Origin: an uncultured Bacteroides sp.
Lineage (GTDB): Bacteria; Bacteroidota; Bacteroidia; Bacteroidales; Bacteroidaceae
Direction of reading: 5' to 3'
DNA: 64,000 bases
NCBI GenBank assembly: GCA_948847595.1
Contig: CAQOGY010000002.1
Location: 434,001-498,000, forward strand
Part shown: one piece after another, positions 52,940 to 62,112 of the stretch
How the letters are laid out: the number at the start of each line of letters is the position of its first letter
Numbering within the stretch: position 1 is the first letter of the stretch
Program-made: the position numbers and the translations under genes
Notes under the pieces: generated by a model
What the model saw: the letters and a program-made list of their open reading frames with translations, nothing else
Database searches by the model: none
What the model was told of the DNA's origin: nothing

Positions 52940-52974
52940 GAAGTATCGGAATTATAATCTTTAATTTATAACAT

Positions 52975-55245
52975 ATGAAAAATAAGTATCGTAAACTAGC
53001 CGTCATCATGCTGACTGCTGTATGTTTCGCGGGGTGTCAACAAGAAGATATTGTATATCCCGAACCGGATGCAAAGGTCGCTGAAACTTATTTGACCTTA
53101 AACGAGCTCACTCAGTCCCCTCTACAAGTACCGGGACCAGAGGGAACCTATATATTGAAAGTGATATCTGATGATAAATGGACGTTAAGTAGTTCACAAG
53201 CATGGTGCAGCGTATCAGAAACAGAAGGGTTCAAATATTCCCAAGTGCCTGTTTCGTATTCTGAGAATCCATGGAATGAACCTCGTACGGCAGAACTGAC
53301 TTTTCTTATCAATGAATCGCAGGAGATAAAGATAGTAACTGTGGAGCAAGAAGCCAGCGAAACTTCTTTGGCTGCGGACTCTAAAGAACTGCAATATAAC
53401 ATTGGAGGAGGTGAAAAGGATATTACTCTACAAACCAATGCGGTAGAATGGAATGTCGAAGTAGTGGATGAAACGACCCATACTCCGGTTACATGGTGTA
53501 CAGTAACTCCTGTTACAGGAAAAGGAACAGCCACTTTGAAAGTCACTACCGAGAGTAATACGACAGAAGTGGTACGTAAAGCCAGTTTGGTTTTTACAGC
53601 TGCCGACAAGAGTCTGAGTATTCCTGTCATTCAGGCTGACAAACTGGAAGCTCCTGTCATTACTTTGGATGATCACAACGATTTCCTGCTTTCATGGAAT
53701 GAAATTACCGGTGTGGACGGCTATAAGCTGAAAGTCATTGCAGACCAGAACGAAAACACAATCGATATTCCTTCGGGAACGGCATCTTACAATCTGGATG
53801 TTATTGACTGGAAAGGATATGTAGGAATGGTTTCTATTCAGTTATTCTCTTACGCAAACATTGGCGGAGGAACTGTAGCTCAGATGGGAAGTGAAATTAT
53901 AGAGGCACACAATCTGTTTGACGAGACCAGCGGAGACGGAGAAAAAGGATCTGAATATATTATCACGAAGCCCCGTCATTTGAGGAACGTCAGCAAGTAT
54001 CTTGATAAGAACTACAAACAGACTGTAGATATTGACCTTACAGGCATAGATATGGCACCTATCAGTACAGAACTGGTCAATAACACTTATAACGGTAATT
54101 TCACCGGAGTATACGAAGCAACTAAGGGAGATATTATCGATACCAGTACAGGACGTTCTTCCGAACAATATAAGATAAAGAACTGGACGCTGAATAAAAG
54201 TTCCAATACTAATTGCGGTTTGTTCGCTTCTATCGGTGCAGAAGGTATCGTACGTAATGTATGTATCGAGAATGTTGTTATCAAGGCCAAAGCCAAAGTT
54301 GGTGCGATTGCCGGTAACTGTTCTGGTAAAATTATCTCTTGCCACACAACAGGTAATGAAGGAAGCATCAGTACGGCTGCAACTACGGATGCTGAAATCT
54401 ATCTCGGAGGAATTGTTGGTTATCTCACCGAGAAAGGCGAAGTTTCCTATTGCTCTAATACAGCGGCAATTGAAGGGACAGCCGGTTGTGTCGGTGGGGT
54501 TGTAGGAATCATAATGCGTGATGCTAACAATGCTCCTGCCGTTGCATATTGTACCAATAAAGCGAATGTAGTTTGCAGCAGCAAATCACCGGTTGGAGGT
54601 GTGATCGGTTCAATAGCGGGAGCAGCAGGAAATGACCTGATCAAAGTGACTGGTTGTGCAAATTCAGGAGAAATTTCTGGAACTCAGGCTAACAATCAAG
54701 TAGGAGGAATTGTCGGTCGTGCAACTATTGATACTGAAATATCCCAGTCTTACAATACTGGTTCTATCACTGCGATGGGCTCGGCAAGTGGTATCATCGC
54801 ACGTATGGGTGGAACCAATGCTATAGTCAGAGATTGCTACAATACAGGTGCGATAAAGAGCACAGGTACAGCTACCAATGGCAACAGCAATGCCGCAGGA
54901 ATTGTAGCGACATGTACTATAGCAGCAGGAGGTGGCATGACAATCGAAAACTGTCATAACGTAGGAGACATGACAACTGCGAACGGGGCTTCTTTCGGAA
55001 ACGGACTGTTCCATCGTACTGATGGCAAGATTTCTCAAATAACAATGAAAAGCTGTTTCTCTTTGAACGAAGACGGAAAGTCACAGAGTAGCGGAAGTGA
55101 CTCATACATATCAGGTGGTTCTTCCAGTTATAAGAACCTGTCTGCAAGTGAAATGAAGAACACATCTTCATTCACAAACTGGAATTTCAGTACGGTTTGG
55201 GAAATGGGAAGTGAATACCCGACATTACAGGGCTTATTAAAATAA
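52975..55245 (+). CDS. BACON / GLUG-repeat lipoprotein, probable surface glycan-binding protein (PUL 2)
   Basis: A 756-residue lipoprotein (lipobox CFAGC, Cys21). Two consecutive BACON domains occupy about 40-222 ('WTLSSSQAWCSVSE', 'WNVEVVDETTHTPVTWCTV'), then a fibronectin-like region (about 225-310, 'FLLSWNEITGVDGYKLKV'). The C-terminal half is a run of GLUG-like motifs of the type G-G-[IV]-[VI]-G (for example 'GGIVGYLTE', 'GGVVGIIM', 'GGVIGSIAG', 'GGIVGRATI'), likely forming an elongated beta-solenoid. No catalytic site is visible. Encoded 35 nt after a sulfatase and 13 nt before susC, it most likely binds polysaccharide at the cell surface and passes it to SusC/SusD. The long repeat region is unusual for such a protein and could also serve in adhesion. 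Confidence 0.82.
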   Translation: MKNKYRKLAVIMLTAVCFAGCQQEDIVYPEPDAKVAETYLTLNELTQSPLQVPGPEGTYILKVISDDKWTLSSSQAWCSVSETEGFKYSQVPVSYSENPWNEPRTAELTFLINESQEIKIVTVEQEASETSLAADSKELQYNIGGGEKDITLQTNAVEWNVEVVDETTHTPVTWCTVTPVTGKGTATLKVTTESNTTEVVRKASLVFTAADKSLSIPVIQADKLEAPVITLDDHNDFLLSWNEITGVDGYKLKVIADQNENTIDIPSGTASYNLDVIDWKGYVGMVSIQLFSYANIGGGTVAQMGSEIIEAHNLFDETSGDGEKGSEYIITKPRHLRNVSKYLDKNYKQTVDIDLTGIDMAPISTELVNNTYNGNFTGVYEATKGDIIDTSTGRSSEQYKIKNWTLNKSSNTNCGLFASIGAEGIVRNVCIENVVIKAKAKVGAIAGNCSGKIISCHTTGNEGSISTAATTDAEIYLGGIVGYLTEKGEVSYCSNTAAIEGTAGCVGGVVGIIMRDANNAPAVAYCTNKANVVCSSKSPVGGVIGSIAGAAGNDLIKVTGCANSGEISGTQANNQVGGIVGRATIDTEISQSYNTGSITAMGSASGIIARMGGTNAIVRDCYNTGAIKSTGTATNGNSNAAGIVATCTIAAGGGMTIENCHNVGDMTTANGASFGNGLFHRTDGKISQITMKSCFSLNEDGKSQSSGSDSYISGGSSSYKNLSASEMKNTSSFTNWNFSTVWEMGSEYPTLQGLLK

Positions 55246-55258
55246 GGTTTAACAATCA

Positions 55259-58200
55259 ATGAATAACGAATATAATATTATGAAACAGAAGATTCGATTT
55301 AAGTTGACGGATAGATACTTAGTCCTACTAATATGCTTTTTAGGATATATATCAACCGTATCAGCACAGTCTCATAAAATTTCCGGTGTGGTAGTTGATG
55401 AAGGAAAGTCTCCTATCATTGGAGCTACAATCCAAGTGAAGGGTGCTAACAACGGAACCATTACAGACATTGACGGTAACTTCTCGCTGGAAGTAAAAAA
55501 TCTCAAGGCCCAGTTACAGATATCGTATATCGGATTTACTACTATAACTGTTCCGGTACAGTTAAAAGGGAAGATGACGATTACAATGCAGGAAGCATCA
55601 CGCAATTTGGACGAGGTAGTGGTCATCGGCTATGGAAGCGTTCGCAAATCAGACCTTTCCGGTTCGGTAAGTGCTGTCAGTATGAAGAATGAAGCTGAGA
55701 TTATGCCTATCACAAGTGCCGATCAATTCTTGCAGGGACGTATAGCGGGCGTCAGTATCGCAGCTAACAGTGGTGCACCCGGAGCGGGCATGAATATTCA
55801 AATACGTGGTGTCTCTACACTGTCAGGCAATACAGACCCGCTTTATGTAGTTGACGGTTTTCCGATAGAGGCTGCAACAGCAAGTGTAAATGGTGGCACC
55901 AGTGAGTTGAGCCAACAGCCGGCGATGAACCCGCTAGCTTCCATCAATCCCAATGATATTGAATCTATCCAGGTTCTGAAAGATGCTTCCGCAACGGCTA
56001 TTTATGGTTCACGTGCTACGAACGGAGTTATTCTGATCACAACCAAACAGGGAAAAGAAGGAAAAGTCAATGTGAACTACAATGCTCGTGTAGATATTTC
56101 CAACATTGCCAAACGCTATAATTTACTGAATGCTCATGACTATGCGCTTTTTGAGAATGAATTGGATCGAACCTCTAACGGCTACGATATGCAAGGAAAC
56201 GTCATTCCAAGTACAAAAGTCCCCAGACATACAGATGATGCCTTGGAAAGATATAAAATCTATTCAACTGACTGGCAGGACTTAATGTACCAGACGGCAG
56301 TATCTCAGGACCACCAGTTGGCTGTCAATGGTGGTAACAAGATGACTCAATATAATATTACTGCCGGCTACACCGATCAAGAAGGTATTATTATGAATAC
56401 TGGACTCGAACGTTATTCTTTCCGTCTGAATCTTAAATCTGAGCTTGCCAAGCGTTTAGTTTTGCAACTGAACACAAGTTATTCACAGACCGAGCAAAAG
56501 CAAACGTCGCATTCTCAATCTTCAAGTATGAACCAAATGGTACGGCGTATTTTGACTACCAAACCGACATTAATGCCTGGAGATCAAATTTATGAAGATG
56601 AAAATGTGGAATATGTTCCGGCAGACAATCCTTATATTATGGCGACCGAACTAAAAGACATTCTTCAACAACGGTTCTTCATACTGAATGCATCTTTGAC
56701 ATATAACTTTGGTAAAGGGCTTTCCTGGAAAGGTGCCGGTAGCTTCAACCGCACAGACGGTTCGCGTTCTACTTATTATCCAATAGGTACCAATGCTGGA
56801 AACAGTGCCCATGGTATGGCATTTCGTGGAGAAGACAATCGCCAGAATATTGTATTGGAAACGACGGTTAATTATGATCGTAAATTTAAGAAGCATCATC
56901 ACATCAATGCTGTCTTGGGATATACGCATGAAGACCGTCAGAGAAAGACACTGGCAATTCAGGTAGGTGATTTTGCAGGCAATGACTTGTTGTACTACGC
57001 TATCGGAGAAGGAACGAATACGATGGACAAATCCAGTTCAGTCATTCAAACCAAACTGTCCTCTTTCTTAGGGCGTATGAACTACACCCTGTATGACCGT
57101 TATATTTTCACGGCAACCGGACGCTACGACGGTTCTTCTTTGTTGGCAAGTGGAAACAGGTGGAGTTTCTTTCCATCATTTGCAGTAGCCTGGCGCATTA
57201 ATCAAGAGAAGTTCATGAAAGACATACCTGCTATCTCTAATATTAAGCTACGTTTGAGCTATGGTGTTACAGGTAACCAAAGCATTGCTTATGCTGCTCC
57301 GCTCGCCATTATGAACCATGTCCGCTCTTATTCCGGAGGTGCAGTGACTCACGGTATGGTCAACGGGAAGCTGGCTAATCCTAATTTAGGTTGGGAAAGT
57401 ACTGCTACCTACAATGCCGGACTGGATTTAGGTTTTATAGACAACCGTTTTAGAGTAACCATGAATGTATATCAACGTACTACCAAAGATATGCTGATGA
57501 ATTTTGGACTGCCTTTATCATCCGGATACGGTTCTATACCTTACAATATGGGAAAAATGACCAATAAAGGATTTGAGCTGGAAGCCAGTGCGGATATTCT
57601 GACAGGTCGCGTAAAATGGACTCTTGGAGGAAACATATACCTGAACCGTAATAAAGTAGACGATATCAGCGGCAATGAGTTACTGGGAACCTCCTATCTG
57701 GCAGGTGGCGGTGTATTCAGCCAAAGCATACATATCACTAAAGCCGGTTATCCGGTAGGCAGCTTCTATGGCTACGTAGTGGATGGTGTTTATCAGAATG
57801 AAGCAGAAGCAAAACTGGCTCCATTTGATACTCCACAAGCTACTCCGGGTTCTTTGAGATTCAAAGATATTAGTGGACCCGACGGGTTGCCGGATGGAAA
57901 AATAACTTCTGACGATATGACTATCATCGGTACGGCAGAACCGAAATTCAATTATGGTATTAATTCTGAGCTATCTTGGAAGGGGCTGACATTATCCATG
58001 ATTTTCACGGGCCGTGTAGGAGGTGATATCGCCAATTTGAACCGTTATTTCTTGGATTCTTTTACAGATACCAACGACAATATTCGTGCTGAGGCTTGGG
58101 AAGGAAGATGGCAGGGCGAAGGAACTAGTAACTTTTATCCGGCAGTAAACGGTTCGCAAGGCAGTTCTTACTTTAACAAGCGTTTCTCTACCTTCTTGCT

Positions 58201-58444
58201 TGAAGATGGTTCATTTTTCCGTCTGAAGAATCTGACACTCGCCTACCAGTTTAGCTTGAAAAAACTACGATGGTTACGTAGTATACGTGTATTCGGTACC
58301 GTTACCAATGTCTTTACAATCACTAATTATAGCGGTTATGATCCGGAAGTCAGCATTACTTCGGGCGCTATGTCACCTAATGTTGACTATGCTGCTTATC
58401 CTTCTAGCCGTACGTATTCTATGGGTATAAATCTAGCTTTTTAA
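55259..58444 (+). CDS. SusC-like TonB-dependent outer-membrane transporter (PUL 2)
   Basis: A 1061-residue outer-membrane porin for oligosaccharide uptake. The ATG at 55259 follows the lipoprotein gene by 13 nt; an in-frame ATG at 55280 (MKQK) gives the more usual signal peptide ending near VSA-QS. A carboxypeptidase-D-like domain follows ('ISGVVVDEGKSPIIGATIQV', to about 120), then the TonB-box-like 'NLDEVVVIGYG' and the plug with 'SIQVLKDASATAIYGSRATN'. The C-terminal residue is Phe (MGINLAF). It belongs to the susC/susD pair of PUL 2 and lies between the BACON/GLUG lipoprotein and susD (18 nt). Confidence 0.97.
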   Translation: MNNEYNIMKQKIRFKLTDRYLVLLICFLGYISTVSAQSHKISGVVVDEGKSPIIGATIQVKGANNGTITDIDGNFSLEVKNLKAQLQISYIGFTTITVPVQLKGKMTITMQEASRNLDEVVVIGYGSVRKSDLSGSVSAVSMKNEAEIMPITSADQFLQGRIAGVSIAANSGAPGAGMNIQIRGVSTLSGNTDPLYVVDGFPIEAATASVNGGTSELSQQPAMNPLASINPNDIESIQVLKDASATAIYGSRATNGVILITTKQGKEGKVNVNYNARVDISNIAKRYNLLNAHDYALFENELDRTSNGYDMQGNVIPSTKVPRHTDDALERYKIYSTDWQDLMYQTAVSQDHQLAVNGGNKMTQYNITAGYTDQEGIIMNTGLERYSFRLNLKSELAKRLVLQLNTSYSQTEQKQTSHSQSSSMNQMVRRILTTKPTLMPGDQIYEDENVEYVPADNPYIMATELKDILQQRFFILNASLTYNFGKGLSWKGAGSFNRTDGSRSTYYPIGTNAGNSAHGMAFRGEDNRQNIVLETTVNYDRKFKKHHHINAVLGYTHEDRQRKTLAIQVGDFAGNDLLYYAIGEGTNTMDKSSSVIQTKLSSFLGRMNYTLYDRYIFTATGRYDGSSLLASGNRWSFFPSFAVAWRINQEKFMKDIPAISNIKLRLSYGVTGNQSIAYAAPLAIMNHVRSYSGGAVTHGMVNGKLANPNLGWESTATYNAGLDLGFIDNRFRVTMNVYQRTTKDMLMNFGLPLSSGYGSIPYNMGKMTNKGFELEASADILTGRVKWTLGGNIYLNRNKVDDISGNELLGTSYLAGGGVFSQSIHITKAGYPVGSFYGYVVDGVYQNEAEAKLAPFDTPQATPGSLRFKDISGPDGLPDGKITSDDMTIIGTAEPKFNYGINSELSWKGLTLSMIFTGRVGGDIANLNRYFLDSFTDTNDNIRAEAWEGRWQGEGTSNFYPAVNGSQGSSYFNKRFSTFLLEDGSFFRLKNLTLAYQFSLKKLRWLRSIRVFGTVTNVFTITNYSGYDPEVSITSGAMSPNVDYAAYPSSRTYSMGINLAF

Positions 58445-58462
58445 CATCAAAATACTGAAAAT

Positions 58463-60163
58463 ATGAAGAAATATATATTATCCTTACTGATAGGAACAGC
58501 GCTGCTTTCAAGCTGTTTGGATGTAGATATTGTAGACCGTGTAGAAAAAGAGGACGGATTCTTCAAAACGGAAGATCATGCCTTGGCGGCTATTAACGGG
58601 GTATACTCCACTCTTTACGCTTTCGCTTATCATAAAACAAACTGGGCTATCATACTTCCGACCTATGAAGACGCTATGTTCTCTACCGGAAACGCTGTAC
58701 CTGCCACTGTTTCCAACAATACACACAGTGCTGGTTCCGCTCCAGTTGTTAATTTTTGGGGAGAGCTATATAATGGCATTAAAAACGCTAATGAAGTAAT
58801 AGCACGTGTTCCTTCTATTTCCTTCAAAAGTGAAAATGATAAGAATCGAATCATTGCAGAAGCCTACTTTCTGAGAGCACTTTATCATTATGACTTAATG
58901 CGCTTGTATGGTGGTGTTAATGGTATTCCTATTGTTATTGAGCCTGTGACCGGAATTGAAAACGCATATGTACCACAATCTCCCGCATCTAAAGTTTACG
59001 AACAGATAATAAGTGATTTTGAATATGCAGCTGGACTGAACGATGATGATACTCCCCGTTTGCCGAAACGTTTAGATCCGGCGTACACAAGCGGACGTGT
59101 AACTAACGGAGCTGCTCATGCATTTTTGGCGGAAGTCTACTTGACTCTCGGAAGATGGGAGGATGCAGCCAGAGAAGCCCAAGAGGTGATTTCTTCCGAA
59201 CAATATACGTTTGTCAATGATTATCAGAATTTATGGGACATTGAGCAAGAGTCATTAGCTCAAACCGAACATATCTTCTCAGTACCTTTCTTTCGTGACA
59301 AAGATGCTTTAGCAGATCAGTCATTGGGTTCTAATATTGCTCATTTATTTAATCCGGCAGGTGTGCAGGTTGGTGGTAAATTGGTTTCTGGAAATCCCTA
59401 TGGAAAAGGAGCAGGAGCTCATAGGGTACAAAAATGGTTTATCAGATATTTTCAGGACGATCAGGGTAATCTAGGATACAGTGATCCCTCTGTTGATGCA
59501 TCCATTGATGAATCCAAACTCATTTCTAAAGATTACCGGATTGAGATTACATTCTGGAGACGTTTTCAACAAAAGAACAATAATACAGGAGTATTGGGCA
59601 ATATTGTAACCGTATATCCTGCTGCCGGAGGCAACTCACAGGAGAACTGGGGATATATCCGCAAATTTATTGATCCGCAAGGTATCAATAACCGTACCAA
59701 TGAAAACGATATGCCACGTCTGCGTCTGTCCGATATGTATCTTATAAGAGCAGAAGCATTGAACGAACTTGGAAAGTACACAGAAGCCTGCCAGGCTATC
59801 GATATGGTGCGTGAACGTGCGCGCAAAGCGAACGGAACCGAACGTGCTTATCCGAAGTATATAGGTTCGGACAGACCCGATAATATCGGACGTACCTTGA
59901 CCAAACAAGAATTCCGCTGGCTGGTATTCATGGAACGGGGATTGGAATTTGCCGGTGAACAGAAACGCTGGTTCGACCTTATTCGTATGAAGTATGATGA
60001 AAACACGCAGATGTATGACTACATAAAGGATACATTCATCCCATCACGACCGGCTGCGGATGTACAAAAGCAAGGAGTTATGGCTGCAAGAAAGAAATAT
60101 TTTCCGATACCATTTGCAGAGGTTTCTCGCAATGATGGAGTACAACAAAATCCCGGATACTAA
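58463..60163 (+). CDS. SusD-like glycan-binding lipoprotein (PUL 2)
   Basis: A 566-residue SusD/RagB-family lipoprotein (lipobox LLSSC, Cys18). The N-terminal part contains 'IIAEAYFLRALYHYDLMRLYG' (TPR helix signature, quoted by its core YFLRALYHYDLMRLYG). The C-terminal RagB domain contains 'FMERGLEFAGEQKRWFDLIRM', the usual SusD hallmark, and ends 'RNDGVQQNPGY'. Length is standard. It follows susC by 18 nt and precedes a sulfatase by 46 nt. It works with SusC as the lid of the transporter and determines binding of the sulfated substrate. Confidence 0.96.
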   Translation: MKKYILSLLIGTALLSSCLDVDIVDRVEKEDGFFKTEDHALAAINGVYSTLYAFAYHKTNWAIILPTYEDAMFSTGNAVPATVSNNTHSAGSAPVVNFWGELYNGIKNANEVIARVPSISFKSENDKNRIIAEAYFLRALYHYDLMRLYGGVNGIPIVIEPVTGIENAYVPQSPASKVYEQIISDFEYAAGLNDDDTPRLPKRLDPAYTSGRVTNGAAHAFLAEVYLTLGRWEDAAREAQEVISSEQYTFVNDYQNLWDIEQESLAQTEHIFSVPFFRDKDALADQSLGSNIAHLFNPAGVQVGGKLVSGNPYGKGAGAHRVQKWFIRYFQDDQGNLGYSDPSVDASIDESKLISKDYRIEITFWRRFQQKNNNTGVLGNIVTVYPAAGGNSQENWGYIRKFIDPQGINNRTNENDMPRLRLSDMYLIRAEALNELGKYTEACQAIDMVRERARKANGTERAYPKYIGSDRPDNIGRTLTKQEFRWLVFMERGLEFAGEQKRWFDLIRMKYDENTQMYDYIKDTFIPSRPAADVQKQGVMAARKKYFPIPFAEVSRNDGVQQNPGY

Positions 60164-60209
60164 AGATATATGTTTAAATTAAGCACTCCCATGAAAGGAG
60201 AAATAAATT

Positions 60210-61577
60210 ATGAATAGACTATTTTTGAGTGTTTCTGTTGCATTAAGTGCGACAACTTGCTCTTTTGCACAGCAAATCACGCAGCCTAATTTGGTGTTGT
60301 TCATAGCCGATGATTGTTCATATTACGATTTAGGTTGCTATGGAAGTGTGGATTCGAAAACACCCAATATAGATAATTTTGCCACACAGGGAGTGCGTTT
60401 CACCCAAGCCTATCAAGCTGCTCCTATGTCATCGCCTACCCGCCATAATCTGTATACAGGTTTATGGCCTGTGGGTAGCGGAGCTTATCCAAACCATACT
60501 TGTGCTGATCAGGGTACTTTAAGCGTTGTGCATCATTTGCATCCATTGGGGTATAAAGTAGCTTTGATTGGAAAGAAGCATGTTGCTCCAAAGTCAGTAT
60601 TTCCCTTTGACCTCTACGTGCCTAGTGAAAAGGGGGAATTACATTTTGAAGCTATTCAGGAATTTATCGCTGATTGCAAAAGGAAAGGCCAGCCGTTTTG
60701 CCTGTTTGTTGCTTCCAATCAGCCACATACCCCTTGGAATAAAGGTGATGTCTCACAGTTCGATCCGGATAAATTAACTTTGGCACCTATGTATGTAGAT
60801 GTTCCACAAACACGTCAGGAGTTTACTAAGTATCTTGCAGAAGTCAACTTTATGGATCAGGAGTTTGGTAACGTACTCTCTATTTTGGAACAGGAAAAGG
60901 TCGCTGATCAATCTGTTGTAGTATATTTGAGTGAACAAGGAAACAGTCTGCCTTTTGCCAAATGGACTTGTTATGATGCAGGCGTACATTCGGCATGCAT
61001 TGTCCGCTGGCCGGGAGTAGTCAAACCGGGGAGTGTCAGTGATGCATTAGTAGAATATGTGGATATAGTTCCTACTTTTGTCGATATAGCAGGAGGAAAA
61101 CCGCAGACGAGAGTAGATGGTGAAAGCTTTAAATCTGTTTTGACAGGGAAGAAGAAGGAGCATAAGAAATATTCTTTCTCTCTTCAGACTAGCAGGGGAA
61201 TAAATAAAGGTCCGGAGTACTACGGGATACGCTCAGCCTATGATGGAAGATATCGATATATTGTTAACCTTACTCCGGAGGCAACCTTTCAGAATGCGAT
61301 GACTGCTACGCCTTTATTTAAAGAATGGGAACAGCTTGCAGAGACAGATGCCCATGCAAAGGCGATGACATTCAAGTATCAGCATCGTCCTGCCATTGAA
61401 TTGTACGATGTACGGAATGATCCATTTTGCATGAACAATTTGGCAGGAAATACGAAATACTCCAATATTATTATTCGGCTGGATGCAGAACTAAAGAAAT
61501 GGATGAAAGCGTGTGGAGACGAAGGGCAAGCTACCGAAATGCGGGCGTTTGATCATATGCCTTCCAAACAAAAGTGA
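60210..61577 (+). CDS. S1-family sulfatase, Ser-type, S1_8-like (PUL 2)
   Basis: A 455-residue secreted sulfatase, shorter than the three others. Signal peptide ends near SFA-QQ (about 21). Metal-site motif 'LVLFIADDCSYYDLGCYG' with a Cys-Ser-Tyr-Tyr in place of the usual Gly-x-x-D. The active-site segment 'APMSSPTRHNLYTG' has Ser as the residue to be oxidised (S-S-P-T-R). 'LIGKKHVAP' replaces the common GKWHLG. In the second metal site 'YLSEQGNSLPFAKWT' Glu-Gln replace Asp-Asn, the variant seen in the S1_8 group. It is the last gene of the PUL 2 operon. The distinct metal-site residues suggest a different sulfate position from its neighbours. Confidence 0.9.
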   Translation: MNRLFLSVSVALSATTCSFAQQITQPNLVLFIADDCSYYDLGCYGSVDSKTPNIDNFATQGVRFTQAYQAAPMSSPTRHNLYTGLWPVGSGAYPNHTCADQGTLSVVHHLHPLGYKVALIGKKHVAPKSVFPFDLYVPSEKGELHFEAIQEFIADCKRKGQPFCLFVASNQPHTPWNKGDVSQFDPDKLTLAPMYVDVPQTRQEFTKYLAEVNFMDQEFGNVLSILEQEKVADQSVVVYLSEQGNSLPFAKWTCYDAGVHSACIVRWPGVVKPGSVSDALVEYVDIVPTFVDIAGGKPQTRVDGESFKSVLTGKKKEHKKYSFSLQTSRGINKGPEYYGIRSAYDGRYRYIVNLTPEATFQNAMTATPLFKEWEQLAETDAHAKAMTFKYQHRPAIELYDVRNDPFCMNNLAGNTKYSNIIIRLDAELKKWMKACGDEGQATEMRAFDHMPSKQK

Positions 61578-61896
61578 TCACCCCATGGGACAATGGATTC
61601 AGGAAGATAAATGTTTTATCTTTGATATTGATGAGGTAAGTTATCTCGCTATCCAGTAACAGATATAAATAAACCTATTAATTTGAATGAAATGATAAAA
61701 AGTATAACAATGCGAACTAAACTAATACAGTGTATAGAATTAAAGGCTATTTGTATATTAAAAAGCATTTAGAATTTGGAGATTCCCTCTCTATTATGGT
61801 TCATTTCTGATTCGCTTCTGAATCTGCTTCCCAACTACTGCAATCATTGCTGTCGAATACAATAAACATTTTCTTTATAAAAAATAATGTCCGCAG
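61578..61896. other. Gap after PUL 2 operon
   Basis: About 320 nt of AT-rich sequence between the convergent sulfatase and regulator genes. A 24-codon frame starting at 61585 follows the sulfatase stop directly; it has no signal peptide and no recognisable motif, so I do not call it. No terminator hairpin stands out before the 22-nt array at 61897. Confidence 0.5.
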
Positions 61897-62012
61897 GTGC
61901 ATAAATTAATTCGTCCGCCTATAGACAACGTTTCGTCCGGCTATAGGCAAACGCAACGTCGGCTATAGGCAAACTTGCGTCCGGCTATAGGCGGACGAAT
62001 TAATTTATGCAC
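61897..62012. repeat. 22-nt-period palindrome array B with 28-nt perfect terminal inverted repeats
   Basis: The hexamer CTATAG recurs at 61919, 61941, 61963 and 61985, exactly 22 nt apart, each time inside a unit of the form CGTCCGGCTATAGGC or a variant. The whole array is closed by a perfect 28-nt inverted repeat: 61897-61924 equals the reverse complement of 61985-62012 (outer end GTGCATAAATTAATT). The array lies 100 nt downstream of the regulator's stop codon (minus strand) and downstream of the sulfatase operon, that is, between two converging units. Its unit sequence has nothing in common with arrays A, C or D. Confidence 0.92.
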
Positions 62013-62112
62013 TGAAAGGGATTATTTATTGCACAAGCCGGAGCTAAATTTAGCATAGGAATTCTTTATCCAATAAATTTTCTACTTTCTACTTTTAAGT
62101 TTGTTTTTTAAT

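Noticed and set aside
61585..61659. 24-residue frame directly after the last PUL 2 sulfatase
   Set aside because: Too short, no signal peptide or homology cue, and no promoter; could be a gene fragment but nothing supports it.
61897..62012. Array B as an insertion sequence end pair
   Set aside because: The inverted repeats enclose only 60 nt with no transposase and show internal 22-nt periodicity; no target-site duplication is evident.
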